DNA of 38,946 nucleotides from Rikenellaceae bacterium (GTDB lineage: Bacteria > Bacteroidota > Bacteroidia > Bacteroidales > Rikenellaceae), in the NCBI GenBank assembly GCA_015059785.1, contig SUZS01000025.1:1-38946 (forward strand), read 5' to 3'. Positions 1-8,007 of the stretch are shown here, one piece after another. The notes beneath the pieces are model-generated. The model worked only from the letters and a program-made list of their open reading frames with translations, did not search any database and had not been told where the DNA came from. The translations under genes and the position numbers were made by a program. Positions within the stretch are counted from its first letter, which is position 1. Every line of letters begins with the position of its first letter.

Positions 1-14
1 TTTACCATAAAAAA

Positions 15-50
15 TAGAGATTAGTAGAAACCGTTTTCTACTAATCTCTA
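15..50. repeat. Perfect 16-bp inverted repeat (hairpin) at window start
   Basis: Arms 15-30 and 35-50 are exact reverse complements around a 4-base loop (CCGT). No long T-tract follows on either strand, so it could be the terminator of a gene lying before the window, or an end of a small mobile or palindromic element. Confidence 0.6.
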
Positions 51-141
51 AAATATCGCTGTAATTTCCAAATTTATAGGCAATTACATTTTTACTCAAG
101 CGCCGCTTTTGGCATCATTACCCTTTTCTGTTGAGACTGAC

Positions 142-166
142 AGACCCTGACAAGTTGCCAGGGTCT
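142..166. repeat. Short hairpin in non-coding 1-472 region
   Basis: AGACCCTG (142-149) pairs exactly with CAGGGTCT (159-166). No T-run follows. The rest of 1-415 shows no convincing gene: a 71-codon frame on the minus strand (92-307) has no recognisable protein character. Confidence 0.4.
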
Positions 167-415
167 CAGTGATAGATCATAGTTAGTGACCACCACAATA
201 AAAACGGTTTCAAAATGAATTGTAGATTCATCTTGTGGAATGAATTGCCGAATCAGTTTCGAAGTAATTCGGATGGTGTAAGTGTGGCACCATAGACACC
301 TTACCACTTAATGACCCTACAAGACACAACAAAACTATAAATTTTTTTTTCTATTCTCAAATAGCTGCCTTAAAAATTTGTTTTGTTTACAGTTCTAACT
401 TATACAGATGCCACT

Positions 416-465
416 ACATACAACAAAAGCGACTCCATTGGGGTCGCTTTTGTTATGTTGTATGT
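416..465 (-). terminator. Rho-independent terminator of the FKBP gene
   Basis: The arm AAAAGCGACTCC pairs with GGGTCGCTTTT around ATTG, with further pairing outward (ACATACAAC/GTTGTATGT with small gaps). It lies just past the stop codon of the minus-strand FKBP gene and gives a U-rich 3' arm on that strand. Confidence 0.75.
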
Positions 466-472
466 GTGCTGC

Positions 473-1567
473 TTACTCTGCAACAACCTCTGCAGCCTCA
501 GCGTTCTCTGTCTTCTCGGCAGCTGCTGGATCTACGAAAGGCTTTACATCGATAAGCTCAACCTCAAACTCAAGAGCTGCATTTGGTGCGATAGCCTGAT
601 TGCCGTGTGGACCATATGCAAGGTCAGATGGGATGTAGAGGATAATCTTACCACCAGGACCTACGAGCTTCATACCCTCTGTCCAGCCAGCGATAACGCG
701 GTTAAGTGGGAATGTTACAGGCTCGTTCTCAATGATGTTACCCTTCTCGTCAAAGTTGTCTGGCTGATACTGACGCATCATCTCCTGACGCTCTGAAGGC
801 ATATTCTCAAAGATAGATGAGTCAAATACCTCACCATCGCGGTCACGACCAGTGTAGTGAACTGTAACCTCGTCGCGGTCGTCGGTAGCTGAACGGCTCA
901 TATCGCCCTCGTTGATAACCTTGTAGAGAAGGCCGCTCTCTGACTTCTGAACGCCAGACTTACGCTCCATCTTTGCAAGCCAAGCCTCAGATAACTCCCT
1001 CTGCTGCTCTGGGTAGACAACATTGAAGAAGTTCATAAGGAACTGCTGAATCTCCTCGGCTGTCATCATACCCTCGCCATTGCGAGTCTGCTGGAAGCCC
1101 TCCATATACCAGCAAAGCTGAAGTGGGAACTTACCATTGCGAAGGTCGTTACCGATGTTGATACCGTAAGCATAAGAGAGGCTATCGCGCTCGCCCTCAC
1201 GAACAAAAACCTGAATAGGCTCTGCAGTTGAGGTAGTATCCTGCTTCTGACGCATAAGCTGACCAAAACGGTCGTTTACTGGCATAATGAGTGACTGGAA
1301 AACCTCCTGAGCCTGCTCTGGAGTCCACTTTGACTTGCCCAGTGCTGCAGTCTCAAGGCCGCGATCAAGCTCCTCAAAGTTGAATGGGATGTCTGCAATA
1401 CGAGTTGATACAAACTCGCCAAGATTTGCACCCATAGCGTAAGAGAGGGTGTCCATCTTTGAAGAGTTGCCCTTTGTGAGCATTGTCTTCTTGCCGCCGT
1501 TGCAGCAGCTTACAGCCATAGCACCGCATACGAGTGCTACGATGGCTACATTAAAAATCTTTTTCAT
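473..1567 (-). CDS. FKBP-type peptidyl-prolyl isomerase lipoprotein
   Basis: Predicted lipoprotein prolyl isomerase assisting folding in the cell envelope. From the chosen start (MKKIFNVAIV) there is a lipoprotein signal with AVSC and the lipidation Cys near residue 21. Two FKBP_N-type helical segments follow (LSYAMGANLG and later LSYAYGINIG), then a C-terminal FKBP core with VHYTGRDRDGEVFDSS, a VIAGWTEGM segment, PSDLAYG and LEFEVELIDV, so the usual aromatic active-site residues (Y, F-D, W, Y, F) are present. An in-frame ATG four codons upstream (1579) is possible, but it puts a charged MYIK before the signal peptide. The C-terminus is Ala/Glu-rich. It has its own -7 box although it lies downstream of another FKBP-like gene. 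Confidence 0.9.
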   Translation of the reverse strand: MKKIFNVAIVALVCGAMAVSCCNGGKKTMLTKGNSSKMDTLSYAMGANLGEFVSTRIADIPFNFEELDRGLETAALGKSKWTPEQAQEVFQSLIMPVNDRFGQLMRQKQDTTSTAEPIQVFVREGERDSLSYAYGINIGNDLRNGKFPLQLCWYMEGFQQTRNGEGMMTAEEIQQFLMNFFNVVYPEQQRELSEAWLAKMERKSGVQKSESGLLYKVINEGDMSRSATDDRDEVTVHYTGRDRDGEVFDSSIFENMPSERQEMMRQYQPDNFDEKGNIIENEPVTFPLNRVIAGWTEGMKLVGPGGKIILYIPSDLAYGPHGNQAIAPNAALEFEVELIDVKPFVDPAAAEKTENAEAAEVVAE

Positions 1568-1607
1568 CTTGATATACATTAATTTATGTGTTTCTAAATT
1601 GCGGGTG

Positions 1608-1615
1608 CAAAGGTA
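1608..1615 (-). promoter_or_regulatory. Bacteroidetes-type -7 box for FKBP gene
   Basis: TACCTTTG on the minus strand in the 59-nt gap before the FKBP start. It matches the TAnnTTTG consensus and suggests that this gene can be transcribed separately from the upstream pair. Confidence 0.6.
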
Positions 1616-1626
1616 GTAAAAATTAT

Positions 1627-2310
1627 TTATTTTTTCTTCTTATTGTAGTAATTTATGTCAACAATATCCACCTTGTAGTTAAGCAGTTGGTTTGCGCCGA
1701 TACCAAGCTCTGCATTGCCCTCTGAACCGTATGCTTGCGCTGAAGGGACCCATACATCTACGCTACCGCCATTTCCAGTTATGCGGACCACCTCGCGCAG
1801 ACCCTCCAGTAGGTCGCGGTATGCAGTCTGAAGTGTATCAGTCTCAACGATAACATTCTGGCTCTGGTCGTAGATTGTAATTGCGAGGTTGAGCGTGTCG
1901 CGCGAAACGAGCGACTGCACGCTCTGGTCGCCGAGCTTGATGATGCGGTATGTCACGCCATTGCGTAGGCGCACAAACTCGCGGTTGCTCTTGCGAAGGT
2001 CTGCAAGGAACTGCTCCTGATACTTCTCGGCCTTCTCGTGGACAAAGTATGTCTGCTGACCGAGGTAGTAGTCGCGAGCCTCATCCATAGTCATCTTCTG
2101 CGTAGATCCGTATACATCGCGAATGCCCTGGCAAACGGCATCAACATTGAGCGTAGAGTCGAGCTGGATAAGCGACTGGCCTACGCTAAGACCTATAACA
2201 TAGCTCAGAGAGTCTGCCTCTGTGGCAATAGTGCTGCTCTTCTGCTTGCAGGAGAAAAATGTGCTGCAAAATAGGGTGACTGTAAGTAGTGGTAAAAGTA
2301 TCTTCTTCAT
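1627..2310 (-). CDS. FKBP-like lipoprotein with degenerate isomerase core
   Basis: 227 aa. The signal ends in FFSC with lipidation Cys21, followed by an FKBP_N-like segment (DSLSYVIGLSVGQSL) and a C-terminal FKBP-like fold (VDVWVPSAQAYG ... LLNYKVDIVDI). It looks like a paralogue of the neighbouring FKBP lipoprotein, but the FDSS strand and the Trp of the hydrophobic pocket cannot be found, so isomerase activity is doubtful and a chaperone or binding role is more likely (inference). Its start lies 2 nt after the stop of the upstream ureohydrolase, so the two are probably co-transcribed. It ends in a lysine run. Confidence 0.8.
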   Translation of the reverse strand: MKKILLPLLTVTLFCSTFFSCKQKSSTIATEADSLSYVIGLSVGQSLIQLDSTLNVDAVCQGIRDVYGSTQKMTMDEARDYYLGQQTYFVHEKAEKYQEQFLADLRKSNREFVRLRNGVTYRIIKLGDQSVQSLVSRDTLNLAITIYDQSQNVIVETDTLQTAYRDLLEGLREVVRITGNGGSVDVWVPSAQAYGSEGNAELGIGANQLLNYKVDIVDINYYNKKKK

Positions 2311-2312
2311 AA

Positions 2313-3374
2313 TTATATCTTTTTTTTAGAACAAAGTGCTGCGGCACAGAGTTTTACGAGCATTCGTGCGCCTACAGCGGCATCGACACCAGACTCCATA
2401 ACCGGCACAATCTCAGTAAGGTCAAAGCCGACAATCTCTCTGCCGGACTCGGCCACGCGGTTGATAAGGCACACCGCCTCATCAAAGGTCATACCGCCCG
2501 CCACAGGTCGCTTTGTGTGCGGACAACACTCTGGCGACAGAGCGTCAATATCGAAGGATATGTAGACCTTCTCAGGTAGCTGGCTCACCACATCGTCACA
2601 CACCTCGCCCCAGCTTCTGCCAGAAAATCGCTCGGCAGTGAGCTTCTCGTGGCAGAACATCGTAACCTTAGGGTGGTTCTGTGCAAATTTAACCTCCTCA
2701 AGGCTCATATCGCGTACACCCACCTGCACTAACTTGCTGACGGCTGGAATCTCGTCTACGATATTTCGCGCTACGGATAGGTGTGAGTAGTCGAAAATCT
2801 TGCCGCTTGGGCGCAGGTCGCTGTGTGCGTCAATAAACAGAACGCCCATCTGTGGATGAACAGAGGAGATTGAGCGCACAGCACCAAAGGTCACTGAGTG
2901 GTCGCCGCCAACAACGCCCACAATCTTGCCCTTATTGGCATAGCGGAACACGCGCTTACCCACGCTGCGGTGCATATCTCTAAAGCCGAGGTTTATACGC
3001 ACCACCTTGCGGGCAAAGTAGTCGCCCGACAGCACGCCTCCATCCTCGATATGCGCAACAACCTTCGCCGCATCGCCACCAAGTTGTAGAGAGCTCTCCT
3101 GAAGGTCGTAGTCTACCTCTGCTGTTGCCACCTTGCCCTCTATAGATGTGTTGCTCACAATATCATATAGCGAGACGGCTGTTGAGGCATCTATAATCGC
3201 ATCGGGGGTATAAGCAGCACCCTGCCCCGCTGCAGATGTTACTGCCCATGGCGCAGAGACAAGCACTATGGGGGCATCTGTAGTAGCTGTAGCGTCACGG
3301 AAATAGTACCCGCCATTGTCGTTGCTACCCGACGAGAGGCTAAATCCGAATCTGAAAAGTTTGTTAATATCCAT
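2313..3374 (-). CDS. Ureohydrolase (arginase/agmatinase/formiminoglutamase family)
   Basis: 353 aa member of the binuclear-manganese ureohydrolase family, which hydrolyses guanidino or formimino groups. The metal-binding motifs are all visible: VVGGDHSVTFG, LFIDAHSDLR and SFDIDALSP. The substrate (arginine, agmatine or formiminoglutamate) cannot be decided from the motifs. No speA or hut gene is adjacent. Length is typical to slightly long because of a non-conserved N-terminus of about 50 residues. It starts 19 nt after its -7 box and probably leads an operon with the degenerate FKBP-like gene. Confidence 0.85.
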   Translation of the reverse strand: MDINKLFRFGFSLSSGSNDNGGYYFRDATATTDAPIVLVSAPWAVTSAAGQGAAYTPDAIIDASTAVSLYDIVSNTSIEGKVATAEVDYDLQESSLQLGGDAAKVVAHIEDGGVLSGDYFARKVVRINLGFRDMHRSVGKRVFRYANKGKIVGVVGGDHSVTFGAVRSISSVHPQMGVLFIDAHSDLRPSGKIFDYSHLSVARNIVDEIPAVSKLVQVGVRDMSLEEVKFAQNHPKVTMFCHEKLTAERFSGRSWGEVCDDVVSQLPEKVYISFDIDALSPECCPHTKRPVAGGMTFDEAVCLINRVAESGREIVGFDLTEIVPVMESGVDAAVGARMLVKLCAAALCSKKKI

Positions 3375-3392
3375 CTTCTAACTATTACTGGG

Positions 3393-3424
3393 CAAAGTTA
3401 CTAAAAAAGTGCCGAATTATCAAA
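3393..3424 (-). promoter_or_regulatory. Promoter of ureohydrolase operon
   Basis: Minus-strand TAACTTTG (3400-3393) with TTTG (3424-3421) 20 nt upstream, an excellent match to the Bacteroidetes housekeeping promoter. Confidence 0.7.
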
Positions 3425-3444
3425 GCAATAGCACTTTTACAACA

Positions 3445-4329
3445 CTATTTTGTCGGCTCCATATGTATTCCAATGTGGGTGTTCTCTCCAAACTCCGCTT
3501 TTAGGCGTCGCTCAATATCACTTGCCACCTGGTGAGCCTCGCTTAGCGATCTCTGCCCATCCATACGAATATGCACCTCGATGGCTATGTAGCTACCTAT
3601 ACGGCGGGTTCTGAGGTGGTGTGGAGAGCTGACCTGCGGTGTAGAGAGGATAATATCGAGTATCTTCTGCTCCATTTCGGCGGGCAGAGAACGCTCAAGT
3701 AGCTCCTCTATGCAGGGCTTAAAGAGCTCAACGGCAACCTTGATGATAAATAGGCTGACAATAACTGCCGCTATAGGGTCAAGTATTCTCCACTGCTCGC
3801 CCAAAAATATCGCACCGCCAATACCTATCGCCGTGCCTATAGATGATAGCGCATCACTGCGGTGGTGCCACGCATTAGCAACTACTGACGAAGAAACTAA
3901 AGCCATGCCGCGCTTTACGGTGTAGTGGTAGAGCACCTCCTTGACTACTATAGAGATTACAGCCGCAATCAGCGCCAGTAGTGATGGCGTCTGAAGAGGC
4001 TCTCCCTGCAGTGCCCAAATAATAGCCTTGATGCCACTGATAAGTATACCTACGCCGACAAAAAATAGTATTATACCTATCACTGCCGTTGCAAGAGTCT
4101 CATACTTGCCGTGTCCGTAGTCGTGGTCCTCATCCTCGGGCTTGCCAGAGATTGCTACGAAGATAATTACGATAATATCTGTTATAAAGTCCGAGAGCGA
4201 GTGTACTGCATCGGCAATCATCGCGGCACTATGACCCACAATGCCGGCAATAAATTTGAATACCACCAGCAGTAGGTTGGCTACGCTTCCTACGAGGGTT
4301 GTTCGGAATATCTGCTTCTCTCTGTTCAT
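3445..4329 (-). CDS. Cation diffusion facilitator (CDF) metal transporter
   Basis: 294 aa inner-membrane proton/divalent metal antiporter of the CDF family (Zn/Fe/Mn; specificity not readable). Hydrophobic segments are spaced as in the six-helix CDF fold. The metal-site motifs are present: DAVHSLSDFITD in helix 2 and NAWHHRSDALSS in helix 5. The His-rich loop HDYGHGKYE lies after helix 2. The C-terminal cytoplasmic domain (about 205-294, ending in GIHMEPTK) matches the CDF dimerisation domain. It is transcribed alone and divergently from pdxB. Confidence 0.92.
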   Translation of the reverse strand: MNREKQIFRTTLVGSVANLLLVVFKFIAGIVGHSAAMIADAVHSLSDFITDIIVIIFVAISGKPEDEDHDYGHGKYETLATAVIGIILFFVGVGILISGIKAIIWALQGEPLQTPSLLALIAAVISIVVKEVLYHYTVKRGMALVSSSVVANAWHHRSDALSSIGTAIGIGGAIFLGEQWRILDPIAAVIVSLFIIKVAVELFKPCIEELLERSLPAEMEQKILDIILSTPQVSSPHHLRTRRIGSYIAIEVHIRMDGQRSLSEAHQVASDIERRLKAEFGENTHIGIHMEPTK

Positions 4330-4339
4330 AATTGGACGA

Positions 4340-4347
4340 CAAAGATA
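4340..4347 (-). promoter_or_regulatory. -7 box for CDF transporter
   Basis: Minus-strand TATCTTTG with 10 nt between it and the ATG. The pdxB promoter lies back-to-back with it in the 71-nt divergent gap. Confidence 0.6.
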
Positions 4348-4365
4348 ATAATTTTAACTAAAAAA

Positions 4366-4396
4366 TTGCTAATTCAGCGCACCTATATTACCTTTG
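4366..4396 (+). promoter_or_regulatory. pdxB promoter, start codon 4 nt after the -7 box
   Basis: TTG (4366-4368), 20-nt spacer, TACCTTTG (4389-4396). The ATG begins at 4401, so transcription should start at or next to the start codon, implying a leaderless or near-leaderless mRNA. Confidence 0.65.
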
Positions 4397-4400
4397 CTGT

Positions 4401-5393
4401 ATGAAAATCGTTATTGATAGTGCTATTCCTTTTATCGCTGGCGTTTTAGAGCCGTATGCCGAGGTTGTCTATGCTTCGGGCGATAGCTTTACGCCACAGC
4501 TTGTTGCAGACGCCTCCGCGCTTGTTGTTCGCACCCGCACGCGCTGTGGTCGTGAGCTTCTTGAGGGGTCAAAGGTGGAAGCAATCGCTACGGCGACAAT
4601 CGGCTTTGACCATATAGATTTGGAGTACTGTAAAGAGCATAATATCGTGGTTACGACCGCCGCAGGGTGTAATGCCCGAGGAGTGCTTCAGTGGGTGGCG
4701 GCAGTCCTTGTTATGCTCGCCCGCCGCGATGGCTTTACCCCTGCGGAGCGCACACTGGGTATTGTTGGCGTGGGAAATGTCGGCTCGCTTGTAAAGCAGT
4801 ATGCCGAGTGTTGGGGCTTTAATGTCATCTGCTGTGACCCTCCGCGTCAGGCGAGGGAAAACCTTGACTTTGTGACCCTTGAGCAGCTCCTGCCACAGGT
4901 GGATATCCTTACTCTGCATACCCCGCTGGATAGCACTACGCGCGCAATGATAAACGACCGTACGCTATCACTTTTGCGCCCTAATGCAGTGGTTATCAAC
5001 GCCTCTCGCGGAGAGGTTGTTGAGACATCCGCTCTGCTTAATAGTGGATTGGAGTGCGCCATAGATGTGTGGGAGAGGGAGCCGAATATTGACAAAACAC
5101 TGCTTGCAAAGGCACTTGTTACTACGCCCCATATCGCGGGCTACTCGCTTCAGGGCAAGGCAAACGCTACGGCAATGTCCGTCGCCGCTCTGGCTCGCCA
5201 CTTTAACCTGCCCCTTGAGGGCTGGTACCCGCCACAATGCACCCCAACTACTCCGCAAAACATTGATTGGCAAACCCTTAACGACACGATAGATAACTAT
5301 TGCAACCTTGTCGCTGAGTCCGCCTCGCTAAAAAATGGCGGAGACTTTGAGCAGCTGCGAAATGGTTATTCGTATCGCACCGAATACTTCTAA
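4401..5393 (+). CDS. pdxB: Erythronate-4-phosphate dehydrogenase
   Basis: NAD-dependent D-2-hydroxyacid dehydrogenase family enzyme, second step of DXP-independent pyridoxal phosphate synthesis. Visible features are the NAD motif GVGNVG (residues 123-128) and the catalytic set R203 (NASRGEVV), E227 (WEREPN) and H244 (TPHIAGYS). The E-to-H spacing of 17 residues is the one expected for PdxB, and the early TATIGFDHID and AAGCNARGV segments are also PdxB-like. At 330 aa it is shorter than the E. coli enzyme (about 378 aa), the loss being in the C-terminal dimerisation region. No other PLP genes are adjacent. Confidence 0.9.
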   Translation: MKIVIDSAIPFIAGVLEPYAEVVYASGDSFTPQLVADASALVVRTRTRCGRELLEGSKVEAIATATIGFDHIDLEYCKEHNIVVTTAAGCNARGVLQWVAAVLVMLARRDGFTPAERTLGIVGVGNVGSLVKQYAECWGFNVICCDPPRQARENLDFVTLEQLLPQVDILTLHTPLDSTTRAMINDRTLSLLRPNAVVINASRGEVVETSALLNSGLECAIDVWEREPNIDKTLLAKALVTTPHIAGYSLQGKANATAMSVAALARHFNLPLEGWYPPQCTPTTPQNIDWQTLNDTIDNYCNLVAESASLKNGGDFEQLRNGYSYRTEYF

Positions 5394-5520
5394 TTTTGTC
5401 GTGAAAATGGGTATTTACTTCCGCTAACGAGAAAAATTGTCTTGGCTGTACGTTTTGAGTACTATCCTGCGCCAATTTTTCTCGCCGAGCGTTGTAAATC
5501 CTCCATTTTGACAACAAAAT
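5393..5520. repeat. Long imperfect hairpin downstream of pdxB
   Basis: Outer arms 5393-5410 and 5503-5520 match at 16 of 18 positions. Inner arms 5428-5439 (CGAGAAAAATTG) and 5473-5484 are exact complements. The intervening ATTTAC and CGCT blocks also pair. The whole 128 bases can fold into one long hairpin beginning at the last base of the pdxB stop codon, so it may act as a 3' end structure or be a decayed palindromic element. Confidence 0.65.
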
Positions 5521-5540
5521 GGGGCGGTGCGTAAAGTAGT

Positions 5541-5610
5541 GAAATTAAGGAGTTTAAGGAGATTAACGAGTTTAGTGTTTTTCGCTAACTTCCCTAAATT
5601 CCTTAATTTC
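5541..5610. repeat. 28-bp imperfect inverted repeat before pyrD
   Basis: Arms 5541-5568 and 5583-5610 (GAAATTAAGG... and its complement) agree at 23 of 28 positions, all differences being A/G transitions, around a 14-nt loop. The rest of 5611-5696 has only short direct repeats of GGCTAAC/AGCTAAC (about 5665-5688) and no gene. Confidence 0.6.
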
Positions 5611-5696
5611 TCTAAATTCTCTGTACTGCGTTAGCAGGGTCAGGTTGCCGAAGGCAAGCCAATGGCTAACGGCTAACAGCTAACAGCCAAAAAATC

Positions 5697-5726
5697 TTGC
5701 ACTCACAAGATTTTTTATTACCTTTG
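5697..5726 (+). promoter_or_regulatory. pyrD promoter, start codon 4 nt after the -7 box
   Basis: TTG (5697-5699), 19-nt spacer, TACCTTTG (5719-5726), ATG at 5731. Same arrangement as pdxB, implying a leaderless or nearly leaderless transcript. Confidence 0.65.
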
Positions 5727-5730
5727 TACT

Positions 5731-6756
5731 ATGTTTCGTTTGTTGAGTTTTTTATCGCCGTTGTTGGGCGCGGAGAGGACGCACAACTGGGCAGTGTTTC
5801 TGCTTCGGCTGCTGGGTAGGGTTCCAGGGGCGAGGTGGTTTATGCGCAAGCTCTATGCTGTTGAGGATGTCTCGCTTGAGCGCGATGTCTTTGGCATTCA
5901 CTTCCGCAATCCGATAGGTATGGCAGCGGGTTTTGACCGTAATGGCGAGATTTTCAGTCAGTTGGGGGCTATGGGCTTTGGTTTTGTGGAGATTGGAACA
6001 GTCACTCCAGAGCCTCAGAATGGCAATCCACAGCCGCGTGTGTTCCGTCTTGATGATGACCGTGCAATAATGAATCGTATAGGCCTAAGTAGCAAGGGTC
6101 TGGAGTATGTTGTTGCCTCGTTGCGCAACCATCAGGGGGATGTGGTTATAGGCTGTAATATCGGCAAGAACTCTACTACAGAGCCTTGTGATGCTCCGCA
6201 CGACTATCTGAGAGTGTTCCGCAACCTCTATCAGTATGTAGATTACTTTTCGGTAAATGTCAGCTACAACACCTCTTTCAAGCAGTATGTCCCTCGCACG
6301 CGCGAGAGTATAATATCTATTCTTGAACCGCTCTTTGACTTCCGCCGAGGGCAGAATCAGTATCGCCCGATACTGCTCAAAATATCGCCAGACCTCACGG
6401 ACGAGGATATAGATATGATGACAGATATTATGGTAGACACACCTCTTGACGGCATTGTAGCCACAAACGGCACTGCCCGCCATACGGGGCTTGTGACCGA
6501 CCCGCAGAGACTTAAGCGATACGGCTCGGGTGCAGTGAGTGGTCAGCCGCTGACAAAGCGCTCTATAGAGGTTGTTAGACGAGTATACCAGCGCTCAAAT
6601 GGCACATATCCGATTATCGGTGTGGGTGGCATTATGACCCCCGAAGATGCCAAGGCTATGTTGGACGCGGGTGCGACCCTTGTGCAGGTATATACAGGCT
6701 TTGTCTACAACGGGCCGAGCTTTGTCGGCAATATTTGTAAACATCTTTTATCCTAA
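5731..6756 (+). CDS. pyrD: Dihydroorotate dehydrogenase, class 2 (quinone-linked)
   Basis: Fourth step of pyrimidine synthesis, oxidising dihydroorotate with FMN and passing electrons to membrane quinone. Class 2 features are an N-terminal helical membrane-associated extension (residues 1-50), NPIGMAAGFDRNGE (60-73), EIGTVTPEPQNGNPQPR, NRIGLSSKG, CNIGKN, LLKISPDL, VATNGTARHTG, SGAVSGQPL and IGVGGIMTPEDA. The catalytic loop is odd: where class 2 enzymes have NVSSPNT (or Cys-Pro-Asn in relatives), this protein has NVSYNTSF (residues 176-183), so the usual Ser/Cys-Pro is not visible. All other FMN and substrate motifs look intact. Confidence 0.9.
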   Translation: MFRLLSFLSPLLGAERTHNWAVFLLRLLGRVPGARWFMRKLYAVEDVSLERDVFGIHFRNPIGMAAGFDRNGEIFSQLGAMGFGFVEIGTVTPEPQNGNPQPRVFRLDDDRAIMNRIGLSSKGLEYVVASLRNHQGDVVIGCNIGKNSTTEPCDAPHDYLRVFRNLYQYVDYFSVNVSYNTSFKQYVPRTRESIISILEPLFDFRRGQNQYRPILLKISPDLTDEDIDMMTDIMVDTPLDGIVATNGTARHTGLVTDPQRLKRYGSGAVSGQPLTKRSIEVVRRVYQRSNGTYPIIGVGGIMTPEDAKAMLDAGATLVQVYTGFVYNGPSFVGNICKHLLS

Positions 6757-6774
6757 TTCATAGAACATACCTAT

Positions 6775-8007
6775 ATGAAATCAACGATAATTACTATTGG
6801 TGATGAGATTCTGATAGGTCAGATTCTTGACACCAACTCGCGCTATATCTCGCAGGCACTCAACCGTATAGGCGTTGTGGTAACGGAGAGAGTAAGTATT
6901 GGCGACAGTGCCGAGCAGATTGTCTCAACCCTCGACCGTGCCCTTGCTATAAGCGATGTGGTTATAATCACTGGCGGCCTGGGCCCTACGAAGGACGATA
7001 TTACAAAGCACACCCTTGCCAGATATTACAACTCCGAACTGGTTTATAATGAGCAGGTTGGTAGTTTTGTTGAGCAACTGCTTGCTCGCCGAGGCATAGC
7101 CTTTACGGAGCTTAATCGCGGTCAGGCTATGGTGCCTCAGTGCTGCACGGTGCTGCATAATGCCCACGGAACAGCTCCAGGGATGTGGTTTGAGCGCGAT
7201 GGTAAGGTTGTGGTCTCACTGCCAGGCGTGCCGTTTGAGATGCAGCACCTTATGGATGACAGCGTGGTGCCGATGCTTACGCAGCGTTTTGAGCTGAAGG
7301 CTATTGTCCACCGCACAATGATTACAAGTGGCATTGCGGAGTCAATTCTTGCCGAGAAAATCGCTGCTTGGGAGGATAACCTGCCAGGGGTGCTGCACCT
7401 TGCATACCTACCTGCGCCAAATGTAGTCAGACTGCGATTGTCGGCATATGAGGTTGATGGCCAGAGCGTTAGCCAGATAATTGACGACGAGTTTGACAAG
7501 CTGAAGGGTATTATCCCAGAGGCTATCGTGGGCTTTGAGGATGCGACAGTAGAGCAGCTTGTGCACCGCTGGATGACTGAAAATGGTAAAACACTCTCTG
7601 TGGCAGAGAGTTGTACGGGTGGTGCTATCGCTGCCAAGTTTACCGCTATGGCGGGCGCATCGGCATACTTCAATGCGGGCGTTGTGAGCTACTCAAACGA
7701 GGCTAAGCGCGATATTTTGGGCGTAAATATGGACGATATAGTCCGCTATGGTGCTGTCAGTGAGACTGTTGCAATCCAGATGGCGGAGGGTGTCCGTCGT
7801 GCAGGGCAGAGCGACTATGCTGTCTCTACTACGGGCATTGCGGGCCCTACGGGTGGTAGCGCAGAGAAGCCTGTGGGCACTGTATGGATTGGCATAGCAA
7901 CACCAAAGGGGAGCTTTGCCGTGCTGAAAAATTGCGGTACGGACCGTAGTCAGATTATTGACCGCGCAACCGCCTATGCTATAAAACTTCTATACGACAA
8001 CCTATGA
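6775..8007 (+). CDS. cinA: CinA: competence/damage-inducible protein with nicotinamide-nucleotide amidase domain
   Basis: 410 aa two-domain protein. The N-terminal MoaB/MogA-like domain carries ITIGDEILIGQILDTNS and TGGLGPTKDDIT and in the family has ADP-ribose pyrophosphatase activity. The C-terminal CinA/PncC domain carries AESCTGGAIAAKFT, GAVSETVA and TTGIAGPTGG and deamidates NMN in pyridine nucleotide salvage. Full length for the family. It follows pyrD by 18 nt, and its stop overlaps the start of the next gene (ATGA at 8004-8007), indicating translational coupling. Confidence 0.93.
   Translation: MKSTIITIGDEILIGQILDTNSRYISQALNRIGVVVTERVSIGDSAEQIVSTLDRALAISDVVIITGGLGPTKDDITKHTLARYYNSELVYNEQVGSFVEQLLARRGIAFTELNRGQAMVPQCCTVLHNAHGTAPGMWFERDGKVVVSLPGVPFEMQHLMDDSVVPMLTQRFELKAIVHRTMITSGIAESILAEKIAAWEDNLPGVLHLAYLPAPNVVRLRLSAYEVDGQSVSQIIDDEFDKLKGIIPEAIVGFEDATVEQLVHRWMTENGKTLSVAESCTGGAIAAKFTAMAGASAYFNAGVVSYSNEAKRDILGVNMDDIVRYGAVSETVAIQMAEGVRRAGQSDYAVSTTGIAGPTGGSAEKPVGTVWIGIATPKGSFAVLKNCGTDRSQIIDRATAYAIKLLYDNL

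Noticed and set aside
92..307. 71-codon minus-strand open frame
   Set aside because: No protein-like features, no start signal and a hairpin inside it; likely chance.
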